The notes below the pieces were generated by a model. That model worked only from the letters and a program-made list of their open reading frames with translations. It did not search any database and was not told the origin of the DNA. The position numbers were made by a program, and so were the translations under genes. From Burkholderia sp. OK233 (lineage in GTDB: Bacteria; Pseudomonadota; Gammaproteobacteria; Burkholderiales; Burkholderiaceae): a stretch of 64,000 nucleotides of DNA. The stretch is taken from contig NZ_OCSR01000002.1 in NCBI RefSeq assembly GCF_900230185.1, positions 4,092,001-4,156,000 of the forward strand, written 5' to 3'. Shown here piece by piece: positions 35,656-43,088 of the stretch. How positions within the stretch are numbered: the first letter of the stretch is position 1; the number at the start of each line of letters is the position of its first letter.

Positions 35656-36657
35656 TTACGCAGACAACCGTCGCTCTACACTCGGCGCGTGACCGAACTG
35701 CGCGCGATAGGCCTTGCTGAAATGACACGGCGAATGAAAGCCGCACACGGCCGTTACCCGCGCGATCGACGCATCCGTGTTGCGCAGCAGTTCACGCGCA
35801 CGACGCAAACGCAACGTCAGGTAGTAGTGCGTCGGCGACACGCTCAGAAACATCTTGAACATGCGCTGCAAATGACGTTGCGACAGATGCACCAGCCGCG
35901 CGAGCTCATCGAGCGATAACGGCTCTTCGATATTCGCTTCCATCAGCCGCACGACTTCGATCAATTCCGCTCGCGAGAAGCCGACCCGCGCGTCGACGGG
36001 AATATGCTGATAGTCCGTGGAACCACGAATCCGCTCGACGATGAACTGCTCGGACACTTGCGCCGCGACTGCATGGCCGAGGCGCATGCCGACCAGGTTC
36101 AGCATCAGATCGAGCGGCGCGGTGCCGCCGGTGCAGGTCATCCGGTCACGATCGATCACGAACAGTTCATCGGCAAAACGCACGTGCGGGTAACTCTTGT
36201 GCAACGGCGACATGTCTTCCCAATGCACGGTACAGCGATAACCGTCGAGCAGATTCGCAGCCAGCAGCGCGTACGGTCCCGTGCAAATGCCGCCAAGCGG
36301 AATGCCCTTCGACGCAACGTCTTGTAGCAATGCGATGATCGTATCGTCCACGTAGTCGCGCACATGCCAGCCGGCGCAGACAATCAGCACATCCGGCATG
36401 CCCGCTTCGGCCAGCGTCGTGGTCGGCTTCACGGTGATGCCGTTACTCGCTTGCGCCGGCTCGCCGTCCGGTGTTATCACCGACCATGTGTAGTGCTGCG
36501 CGCGGCCCACGTAGTTGGCCATGCGCAGCACCTCGACCGCGCTCGTGAACGCGATCATCGAAAAGTTCGGCAGCGTCAGAAAGCCGAAGTGCGCGAGCCC
36601 GGACAGCGGCGAATCGGATGGGGCCTCAGCAACAGGAGAGATCGCGTCGCGCTTCAT
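35656..36657 (-). CDS. gbdR: GlxA-family AraC-type betaine/dimethylglycine-responsive activator (GbdR-like)
   Basis: A 333-residue protein with an N-terminal DJ-1/PfpI-like domain (LPNFSMIAFTSAVEVLRMANYVG; GGICTGPYALLAANLLDG; FVIDRDRMTCTGGTAPLDLMLNL) and a C-terminal AraC domain (LSLDELARLVHLSQRHLQRMFK; CGFHSPCHFSKAYRAQFG). Much of it matches the regulator at 17205-18200. The gene is inside the choV-choW-gbdR-choX run, starting seven bases after choW, which is the gene neighbourhood of Pseudomonas gbdR (cbcXWV, sda). Assignment as the main GbdR rather than the 17205 copy rests on this context. Confidence 0.87.
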   Translation of the reverse strand: MKRDAISPVAEAPSDSPLSGLAHFGFLTLPNFSMIAFTSAVEVLRMANYVGRAQHYTWSVITPDGEPAQASNGITVKPTTTLAEAGMPDVLIVCAGWHVRDYVDDTIIALLQDVASKGIPLGGICTGPYALLAANLLDGYRCTVHWEDMSPLHKSYPHVRFADELFVIDRDRMTCTGGTAPLDLMLNLVGMRLGHAVAAQVSEQFIVERIRGSTDYQHIPVDARVGFSRAELIEVVRLMEANIEEPLSLDELARLVHLSQRHLQRMFKMFLSVSPTHYYLTLRLRRARELLRNTDASIARVTAVCGFHSPCHFSKAYRAQFGHAPSVERRLSA

Positions 36658-36664
36658 AGGCGGC

Positions 36665-37567
36665 TCAGCCGTGCTGTGCCGCCGGCGCCCGGCGCACCTT
36701 CATGACGCTGCGCAAGCCCGACAACAGAGGCGCCCGCGCCGCGCCAGGCGAGCGGCCGAAGCTTTCCGTAATGCGGTCGAGAATGATCGCAAGCATCACC
36801 ACCGAGAGGCCGCTTTCAAAACCAAGGCCGATATCGAGCCGTTGAATACTCGCCAGCACGTCGTTGCCGAGACCTCCCGCGCCGACCATCGAGGCGATGA
36901 TCACCATCGAGAGCGCCATCATGATGGTCTGGTTCACGCCGGTCATGATCGACGGCAGCGCGTTCGGAAACTGCACCTTGTAGAGCAACTGCAAGGGCGT
37001 GCAGCCGAACGCCTGCCCTGCTTCGACGATTTCGCGATTCACATGCTTGATGCCGAGCGACGTGAGACGCACAGCAGGCGGCATCGCGAAGATCACCGTG
37101 GAAAGAATCCCCGGCACGCGGCCGAGACCGAACAGCATCGCCGCCGGAATCAGGTAGACAAACGCGGGCATAGTCTGCATCAGATCGAGCACGGGGCGCA
37201 CCATCATTTCGACGGTGCGGCTCTTCGCGGTCCAGATGCCGAGCGGCACGCCGAGCAGCAGGCTGATCAAGGTCGACGAGAGCGTGAGACCGAGCGTGAT
37301 CACCATCTGATCCCAGAAGCCGGTGCCGTAGATCAGCAACATCGCCAGCAACGTGAACAGCGCGAAACGCCAGCCCACCCGCCACAAACCAACGCCGACG
37401 AAAAACGCCATCAGCGCCCACATCGGCACTGCTTGCAGGCCATGCTCGATCAGCGCGGCAAAACTCTCGATGACCTTGCCGATGGAATCGAAGGTTTTTG
37501 CGTCGTGGTCGAGCAGGTAGTGAACGCCGTGATCGACCCAGGCGCCAAGTGGAATGACTTCAGACAT
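36665..37567 (-). CDS. choW: Choline/betaine ABC transporter, permease
   Basis: A 300-residue inner-membrane permease of the ProW/OpuAB family. Hydrophobic segments start around ALMAFFVGVGLWRVGW and FALFTLLAMLLIYG. The coupling-loop motif EAGQAFGCTPLQLLYKVQFPNALPSIMTG contacts the ATPase. The C-terminal half has MALSMVIIASMVGAGGLG. It overlaps the upstream choV by eight bases, so the two are translationally coupled. Confidence 0.93.
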   Translation of the reverse strand: MSEVIPLGAWVDHGVHYLLDHDAKTFDSIGKVIESFAALIEHGLQAVPMWALMAFFVGVGLWRVGWRFALFTLLAMLLIYGTGFWDQMVITLGLTLSSTLISLLLGVPLGIWTAKSRTVEMMVRPVLDLMQTMPAFVYLIPAAMLFGLGRVPGILSTVIFAMPPAVRLTSLGIKHVNREIVEAGQAFGCTPLQLLYKVQFPNALPSIMTGVNQTIMMALSMVIIASMVGAGGLGNDVLASIQRLDIGLGFESGLSVVMLAIILDRITESFGRSPGAARAPLLSGLRSVMKVRRAPAAQHG

Positions 37568-38738
37568 GGGAACCTCGATGGCGCGTGAGAACGTTCAGCA
37601 CGTTCGTCTTGTTGACCGAACCGCAGTAGGAGCCGTCCGCTTCGACGACCGGCAGCGGCGCACGGCTTGCCACCACGCGCTCGACGACGTCGTCCAGCGG
37701 CGTAGTGCGGCGGATGCACTCGATGTGATTGAGCTGCGGCGACGCGCTGCCCATCGCATCGCGACACACGAAGCCGCGGAACTTGCGCTCGCTGTCGAGC
37801 ACGAACGCGTATTCGGCGCTGCCGTTTAGCGTCGCGGCCACGCTCGAGGCGTCGATCTGCGGAGAATGCTGCATGAGCGGCACGGCGTCTGTCTGCATCA
37901 GGTCGCCGGCCGTCAGATAGCGGCTGGTGTCGATGCCTTCGAAGAACGCGCGCACGTAGTCGTCGGCGGGATTGGTGATGATTTGCTGGGGCGTGCCGAC
38001 CTGTACGACCTTGCCGCCTTCCATGATCGCGATCCGGGTGCCGATGCGCATCGCCTCTTCCAGATCGTGCGAGACGAACAGGATGGTGCGCTGCTGCTCG
38101 CGTTGCAGATCGAGCAGCACGTTCTGCATTTCCTTGCGTTTGAGCGGATCGAGTGCGGAGAACGCCTCGTCCATGATCATCAGCGACGGATTGACCGCCA
38201 GCGCCCGCGCCAGACCCACCCGTTGCTGCATGCCGCCGGACAGCTGGGCCGGCAGCTTTTGCGCGAACGGCGCGAGGCCGACCTGCTCGAGCACGGTCAT
38301 GGCGCGCTTCTCGCGCTCCTTCTTGCCGACGCCCGCCACTTCCAGCCCGAACGCCGCGTTGGACAGCACCGTGCGTTGCGGCATCAGCGCGAAGGACTGG
38401 AACACCATGCTCATGTCCTTGCGGCGCAGCGCCGTCAATTCCGCGCGCGGCACGCTGGCCACGTCGCGGCCGTCGATCAGCACCTTGCCGGCCGTCGGCT
38501 CGACGAGACGGTTGATCAGGCGAATCAGCGTCGACTTGCCGGAGCCCGAGAGGCCCATCAGCACGAAGATCTCGCCTTCCTTGACTTCGAACGATACGTT
38601 ATGGACGCCGACTATCTGACCGGTGCGCGCAAAGACCTCTTCTTTGGTTGCGCCGCCCGCCAGCATGCCGATCGCCTGTTTCGGGTTGGTGCCGAACACC
38701 TTGCACAGCCCTTCAACCACGACCTTGGGGGAATTCAT
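37560..38738 (-). CDS. choV: Choline/betaine ABC transporter, ATP-binding protein
   Basis: A 392-residue ProV/OpuAA-type ATPase. Walker A is GLSGSGKST, the signature LSGGMQQRVGLARAL, and Walker B LMIMDEAFSALDP. Tandem CBS-like sequence at the C-terminus (from about residue 275) often senses ionic strength in this family. It is the first gene of choV-choW-gbdR-choX. AAAGGAGAGC precedes the ATG and abuts the end of a nested hairpin repeat (38754-38847). A candidate GbdR-type box lies at 38923-38953. Confidence 0.94.
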   Translation of the reverse strand: MNSPKVVVEGLCKVFGTNPKQAIGMLAGGATKEEVFARTGQIVGVHNVSFEVKEGEIFVLMGLSGSGKSTLIRLINRLVEPTAGKVLIDGRDVASVPRAELTALRRKDMSMVFQSFALMPQRTVLSNAAFGLEVAGVGKKEREKRAMTVLEQVGLAPFAQKLPAQLSGGMQQRVGLARALAVNPSLMIMDEAFSALDPLKRKEMQNVLLDLQREQQRTILFVSHDLEEAMRIGTRIAIMEGGKVVQVGTPQQIITNPADDYVRAFFEGIDTSRYLTAGDLMQTDAVPLMQHSPQIDASSVAATLNGSAEYAFVLDSERKFRGFVCRDAMGSASPQLNHIECIRRTTPLDDVVERVVASRAPLPVVEADGSYCGSVNKTNVLNVLTRHRGSHV

Positions 38739-38753
38739 TGAATGCTCTCCTTT

Positions 38754-38847
38754 GTCGACCGGAGTTAGCGCTTTAGCTGTCGACCAGAGTTGGCGCTTTA
38801 GCGCTTACTCTGGTCCCATGCAAAGCTCTTACTCCGGTCCCATGCAA
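38754..38847. repeat. 45-nt hairpin repeat carrying a nested second copy
   Basis: The outer unit is 38754-38778 plus 38828-38847, interrupted by an inner 45-nt unit at 38779-38823. AGCT flanks the inner unit on both sides (38775-38778 and 38824-38827), like a 4-bp target duplication. With one AGCT removed the outer unit is also 45 nt and matches the inner at about 41 of 45 positions. Outer arms are ACCGGAGT/ACTCCGGT; inner arms are ACCAGAGT/ACTCTGGT, a paired base change that keeps the stem. Both end CCCATGCAA, like the copy at 30412-30449. Confidence 0.85.
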
Positions 38848-38922
38848 GACATTGCAGCAGTGGCGGACGTCCGTCCGCGCTGTGCATACATAGTTGCCAG
38901 AAAAAAGTACGCCTAGCCGACT

Positions 38923-38953
38923 ATTTGCGACAACCACATGTGGAAATGCGACA
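38923..38953 (-). promoter_or_regulatory. Candidate GbdR-type box upstream of choV-choW-gbdR-choX
   Basis: ATTTGCGACA (38923-38932) and AATGCGACA (38945-38953) have CGAC cores at 38928 and 38949, a 21-bp period, with CCACATGTGG between them. It lies about 185 bases upstream of choV, beyond the nested repeat, in the same orientation as the box upstream of sdaA. In gene direction it reads TGTCGC-type half-sites. Confidence 0.6.
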
Positions 38954-39190
38954 CCGCCGCCGCGCGGGCGCCGGCTGGTGGCGGGCAAAGTCCTGTTGGA
39001 CAAGGGTTTGCGGGGTGTTGGAGTGGTTGGCCGGCCGTGTCGCGCCAGAGCAAGTCAGGGTGGCCTGGCGGAAAAAAAGCTGTGCGGACGACATGGCAGG
39101 CGCATTTTGCCGCAGCGCAGCAAGCCCACCGTTGCTCAGCAGGCGTCGTTGCGCGTCCGCGAGGTGGGCGCCATGATCAAGGATCGAGGC

Positions 39191-39319
39191 TCAATGACGG
39201 GCGCGAACCACCTGCAGCAGACGGTCCGCCCGCGAAAAATACCAGATCGCAAGGCCGCCCAGCACGGGGTACATGCAGCACAGGCGCGCTAGCGCCCAAA
39301 CCTCAGCAGAAAAGCCCAT
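39191..39319 (-). CDS. Possible small single-pass membrane protein
   Basis: A 42-codon frame starting MGFSAEVWALARLC at 39319, with GGGGGATCGCA before the ATG. It has one hydrophobic stretch (LARLCCMYPVLGGLAIWYF) followed by a basic tail, the layout of small inner-membrane proteins. There is no homologue I recognise; a longer in-frame start at 39457 is less likely. A tentative call. Confidence 0.35.
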   Translation of the reverse strand: MGFSAEVWALARLCCMYPVLGGLAIWYFSRADRLLQVVRARH

Positions 39320-39612
39320 TGCGATCCCCCGCCCTTCGTGGATGCCATTCGGCAAAATTTGAAACGGCGCGACCTGGCTATTGATTGCTGGTTCGAGCCG
39401 AACACAGCGCCTCGGGTTGCGCGCAGAGGAGGAAAACCAGAGGTCTGGCCGGTTCATCGTGCACGGAATTCATTAGGGCAACCTTAAGGCTGCTCGCCGT
39501 TACTCCGTGTTACCAATCTCGCATCCCTCTTGCACCTGCAAACCGCGGCCCTGCCTAAACTGCGCACCATCTTCACTGTCATCGCCCGCAATCATCGGGC
39601 GAAAAGAAAAAC

Positions 39613-39933
39613 ATGCGCAAGAACCTATTATCAGTGATTCTCGGCGGCGCGATATTAGTGGCTTCCACAGTCGCTTCGGCGCACGTCGACGTGGGCATCG
39701 GCATCGGCATCCCCGGGCCGGTTTTCGTGCCCGCCCAGCCCGCCTACATTGCACCTCCGCCGGTCGTTTATGCGCCCCCGCCGGTGGTGGAATATGGCTA
39801 TGGTTACGGCGACGACTGGCGCGAACGACAGTGGCATGAACGTCAGGAGTGGCGCGAACGACAGTGGCGCCACCATGAGCATGAGGAGCACGAGCGCGAA
39901 TGGCGTGAGCGCCATGGTTGGGATGGGGATTGA
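39613..39933 (+). CDS. Small exported Pro-rich / charged protein
   Basis: A 106-residue exported protein. The signal peptide is MRKNLLSVILGGAILVASTVASA with cleavage near AHVD. Next come a glycine/proline-rich region (GIGIGIPGPVF, then the tandem APPPVVYAPPPVVEYG), and finally an unusual tail rich in Trp, Arg, Glu and His with repeats of the type ERQWHERQEWRERQW. Such proteins are common, uncharacterised envelope or secreted proteins in Burkholderiales. It stands alone; function unknown. Confidence 0.8.
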   Translation: MRKNLLSVILGGAILVASTVASAHVDVGIGIGIPGPVFVPAQPAYIAPPPVVYAPPPVVEYGYGYGDDWRERQWHERQEWRERQWRHHEHEEHEREWRERHGWDGD

Positions 39934-40053
39934 AAATGCGGAAGAGCGTTGTTTGAGCTCCCCTAAGGAGAAATTAAGGAAAGCTTCTTATTCTGTGGAT
40001 ACGCGTCGACCGGAATGGTCGGCGCGGCACCTTCACACTATTGGAGAGCCTTC

Positions 40054-40335
40054 ATGAAAACACTCAAACACGTCATGCTCATTGCTTCGATCGTCGCCAT
40101 CCCGACCCTGTCGTTTGCCCAGCAGATGAACACACCAATGAACGACACAACACCCGCGCCGACCGTCTCGATGCACGACACGCAGAACAATCAGGCGGGT
40201 ACGCAATATCAGCAACCTTCGCACACGCTGTCGGGCCATGGTGACAGCTCAGGTTACGGCGCACCCGCGACAAGCTTTTCGCAATCTTCGACGATGCATT
40301 TCGCGGGTAAGGACTCGCGACTGTTCAGGCATTGA
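40054..40335 (+). CDS. Small exported Gln/Ser/Thr-rich protein
   Basis: A 93-residue protein with a Sec signal peptide (MKTLKHVMLIASIVAIPTLSFA, cleaved before QQMN). The mature part is hydrophilic, rich in Gln, Ser, Thr and His, with no recognised domain. GGAGAGCC precedes the ATG at 40054. It is probably monocistronic, 120 bases after the previous small exported protein. Function unknown. Confidence 0.75.
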   Translation: MKTLKHVMLIASIVAIPTLSFAQQMNTPMNDTTPAPTVSMHDTQNNQAGTQYQQPSHTLSGHGDSSGYGAPATSFSQSSTMHFAGKDSRLFRH

Positions 40336-40480
40336 ATACGCGCGATGATGCCTTGCACTTCCGCGCTGTCCCCGCGCTAACCGCCGCGCTAACCGTTATT
40401 CGCAGCAGGTCAGCGGACAACAATCGGCGCGGAAGCGAGGCACATCGTCAATCGGGAAACCGATCAGAAAGCCAGCGAGA

Positions 40481-41776
40481 TCATTGTGGCGCAGGAGCCG
40501 CCCGATATCCTCGCCGGCCGATCGCCAACGTGAGTATGGCTGATACCGCAAGACTCGCCGCCACCACGTAAAGTCCGGCAGCGTATCCACCCGTCACGCT
40601 CTTCAGCCAGCCGATCGCAAACGGACCGACGAAACCGCCGAGATTGCCGATCGAGTTGATCATGGCGATACCGGCCGCCGCACCGGCGCCAGAGAGAAAG
40701 GTACTCGGCATGGCCCACAGCGGCGCCTTGGCCGCGCTGATGCCCACGTTCACGAGGATCAGCGCGAGCACCACCGCAAGGACGGTATCCGCAAAGCCGG
40801 CCCATGCGAGCCCGACGCCGGCTGCGACGCACGGAATCACCACATGCCACGTGCGCTCGCCAGTGCGATCCGAATGCCGCGCCCACATCACCATGCCGAT
40901 CACAGCCAGCACGCTGGGAATCGCGTTCAACGCGCCAGTACCGAGCGCGGTAAAGCCGAATTGACGAATGATCAGGGGCGCCCACAGTCCGAGCGTATAA
41001 AGTCCCGCAGAGGTGCCGAAGTAAATCATCGACATGATCCACACGCGCGGATCGCGCAGCGCGGCGAGCGCACCCGTCGCATGTCCTGCCTGCGATTCAC
41101 GTCCCGCGCGTTCTTCGCGTAAGGTCGCGACGAGCCACGCTTTTTCATCCGCGGCAAGCCACGTCGCCTTTTCTGGCGAATCGGTGAGCGCTTTCAAAAC
41201 CACGAACCCGAGTACGACGGCCGGAATTGCCTCGATGAGGAAAAGCCATTGCCAGTCTTTCAAGCCGAAAAGGGCCGGCATCTGCATGATGGCGCCGGAA
41301 ATGGGCGATCCGATTGCGGTCGACAAAGGTGCGGCCGCCATGAACGCGGCCGCCGCGACTGCGCGTTGCCGCGCGGGAAACCACTTGCTGAGATAAAGAA
41401 TGATGCCGGGGAAGAAACCGGCTTCGGCCACACCAAGCAGAAAGCGCAGCGTATAGAACGAATTCGGCCCGACGACAAACGCCGAAGCCGCCGACACCAG
41501 GCCCCACGTCACCATCACACGTGCGATCCAGATGCGTGCGCCGACCTTGTTCAGAATGAGGTTCGAAGGCACTTCGAACAGAAAGTACCCTAGAAAGAAG
41601 ATGCCGCCGCCGAGCCCGAACATGGTCGGCGAGAGGCCGAGGTCCTTGTTCATCGTGAGCGCGGCGAAGCCGACGTTCACACGATCGAGAAAGCTCACAA
41701 AGTAAAGCAGCATGACGAAGGGCAAAATACGCCACGTCAGCTTGCGAACCACACGGGCTTGCAATTCATTGGCCAT
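40481..41776 (-). CDS. MFS transporter, anion:cation symporter family (TtuB-like)
   Basis: A 431-residue permease of the ACS branch of MFS (hexuronate, phthalate and tartrate transporters). Features are LPFVMLLYFVSFLDRVNVGFA at helix 1, LGGGIFFLGYFLFEVPSNLIL, and RFLLGVAEAGFFPGIILYLSKWFP, typical of that branch. GGAGACTGGC precedes the ATG at 41776; the ATG at 41788 has a poorer site. It lies 92 bases after the tartrate-dehydrogenase-like gene, so a tartrate or malate substrate is the reasonable inference, as for TtuB next to TtuC in Agrobacterium. Confidence 0.88.
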   Translation of the reverse strand: MANELQARVVRKLTWRILPFVMLLYFVSFLDRVNVGFAALTMNKDLGLSPTMFGLGGGIFFLGYFLFEVPSNLILNKVGARIWIARVMVTWGLVSAASAFVVGPNSFYTLRFLLGVAEAGFFPGIILYLSKWFPARQRAVAAAAFMAAAPLSTAIGSPISGAIMQMPALFGLKDWQWLFLIEAIPAVVLGFVVLKALTDSPEKATWLAADEKAWLVATLREERAGRESQAGHATGALAALRDPRVWIMSMIYFGTSAGLYTLGLWAPLIIRQFGFTALGTGALNAIPSVLAVIGMVMWARHSDRTGERTWHVVIPCVAAGVGLAWAGFADTVLAVVLALILVNVGISAAKAPLWAMPSTFLSGAGAAAGIAMINSIGNLGGFVGPFAIGWLKSVTGGYAAGLYVVAASLAVSAILTLAIGRRGYRAAPAPQ

Positions 41777-41795
41777 GCCAGTCTCCATTCTTCAA

Positions 41796-41824
41796 AACGC
41801 CCGTGACGTATTCGTCCGGGCGTT
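41796..41824 (-). terminator. Intercistronic hairpin between ttuC-like and MFS genes
   Basis: AACGCCCG pairs with CGGGCGTT, and GACG/CGTC pairs inside with loop TATT, giving a 12-bp stem with one bulge. On the minus strand it is followed by TTTTG only 20 bases before the MFS start. It may attenuate read-through or protect the upstream message. Confidence 0.45.
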
Positions 41825-41868
41825 CTGTTTTTGTCTAACGCGTGCGCTGTGTATTGCGTATTGCGTGC

Positions 41869-42963
41869 TCAGGCGGCTTTGAACTCCGCCGCCGGTTTCG
41901 CGGCGAGGATCGCGCAGACGGCATCCGTCACCTGCATGGTCGTAGCCGAGCCGCCGAGGTCGCCCGTGTGCAGCGCCGGGTCAGCCGTGATGCGTTCGAT
42001 CGCGCTCATCAATTGCTGGGCAGCGGCCATCTCGCCGAGATGGTCGAGCATCATCACAACCGACCAGAACGTGCCGACCGGATTGGCGAGACCCTTGCCC
42101 ATGATGTCGAAAGCGGAACCGTGAATCGGCTCGAACATCGAGGGATAGCGGCGCTCGGGGTCGAGATTCGCGGTCGGCGCGATGCCGAGGCTGCCGGCCA
42201 GTGCCGCTGCCAGATCGCTGAGAATGTCCGCGTGAAGGTTCGTCGCGACGATCGTGTCGAGCGTGGCCGGACGGTTGACCATGCGCGCGGTGGCGGCGTC
42301 GACGAGTTCCTTGTCCCATTTGACGTCGGGAAATTCCTTCGAGACTTCCAGGGCAATCTCGTCCCACATGACCATCGCGTGGCGTTGCGCATTGCTCTTG
42401 GTGATTACCGTCAGCAGCTTGCGCGGCCGCGACTGGGCGAGTCGGAACGCGAAACGGAGAATGCGCTCGACGCCCGCGCGGGTCATCATCGAAACATCGG
42501 TGGCGACTTCGATCGGATGGCCCTGGTGTGCGCGTCCGCCTACGCCGGAATACTCACCCTCCGAGTTCTCCCGAACGATGACCCAGTCGAGATCCTTCGG
42601 CCCACAGCGCTTTAACGGCGCGTCGATACCGGGAAGGATGCGGGTGGGACGCACGTTCGCATATTGATCGAAGCCCTGACAGATCTTCAGGCGCAAACCC
42701 CAAAGCGTCACGTGATCGGGAATAAGCGGGTCGCCCGCCGAGCCGAACAGAATCGCATCCTTGTTGCGGATGGCATCCAGCCCATCGGCCGGCATCATCA
42801 CCCCGTGCTGGCGGTAGAAATCGCCGCCCCACCCGAAATTCTCGAACTCGAACTGGAAGGCGTCGCTTCGCGCAGCGATGGCTTCGAGAACCCGTTGGCC
42901 CGCGGGCACGACTTCCTTGCCGATGCCGTCGCCGGGAATGGTTGCGATGCGGTAGGTCTTCAC
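41869..42963 (-). CDS. ttuC: Tartrate / D-malate dehydrogenase (decarboxylating)
   Basis: A 364-residue NAD-dependent beta-decarboxylating dehydrogenase of the isocitrate/isopropylmalate family, in the tartrate dehydrogenase-DmlA branch. Motifs: IATIPGDGIGKEV, ANVRPTRILPG, DWVIVRENSEGEYSGVGG and FEPIHGSAFDIMGKGLANP. The start is a GTG at 42963 with AAGGAGACGCCA upstream; an in-frame ATG at 43038 would run into the regulator's operator. It is divergent from a LysR regulator and upstream of an ACS-family transporter. Confidence 0.9.
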   Translation of the reverse strand: MKTYRIATIPGDGIGKEVVPAGQRVLEAIAARSDAFQFEFENFGWGGDFYRQHGVMMPADGLDAIRNKDAILFGSAGDPLIPDHVTLWGLRLKICQGFDQYANVRPTRILPGIDAPLKRCGPKDLDWVIVRENSEGEYSGVGGRAHQGHPIEVATDVSMMTRAGVERILRFAFRLAQSRPRKLLTVITKSNAQRHAMVMWDEIALEVSKEFPDVKWDKELVDAATARMVNRPATLDTIVATNLHADILSDLAAALAGSLGIAPTANLDPERRYPSMFEPIHGSAFDIMGKGLANPVGTFWSVVMMLDHLGEMAAAQQLMSAIERITADPALHTGDLGGSATTMQVTDAVCAILAAKPAAEFKAA

Positions 42964-43045
42964 TGGCGTCTCCTTGGTGTTGAACGTATGGCAGCATCCT
43001 AGAACGGCGACCGGCCGCGAAAACGCTGCTAGACTCAAAGTATCC

Positions 43046-43060
43046 TTAACCTGAAGTTAA
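43046..43060. promoter_or_regulatory. LysR box between ttuC-like and its regulator
   Basis: TTAACCTGAAGTTAA, an inverted repeat TTAAC-N5-GTTAA, contains the T-N11-A pattern of LysR sites. It lies 28 bases before the regulator start and 82 before the ttuC start. Confidence 0.65.
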
Positions 43061-43088
43061 TAATGGGCTGTTCATTGGCCTGCTCAAC

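Larger units (their letters stand above)
38848..39612. other. Non-coding stretch upstream of choV (mostly no gene)
   Basis: About 765 bases without a convincing gene except the small membrane frame at 39191-39319. It includes the regulator box at 38923-38953. Overlapping open frames in 38894-39384 are basic and proline-rich, have no ribosome sites, and look like chance frames in high-GC DNA. Confidence 0.5.

Noticed and set aside
38894..39384. Overlapping plus-strand open frames upstream of the small exported proteins
   Set aside because: Basic, low-complexity, no ribosome sites, mutually overlapping; chance frames.
39497..39515. GTTACTCCGTGTTACC, resembling the hairpin repeat
   Set aside because: Only a few bases match; no left arm and no CCCATGCAA end.
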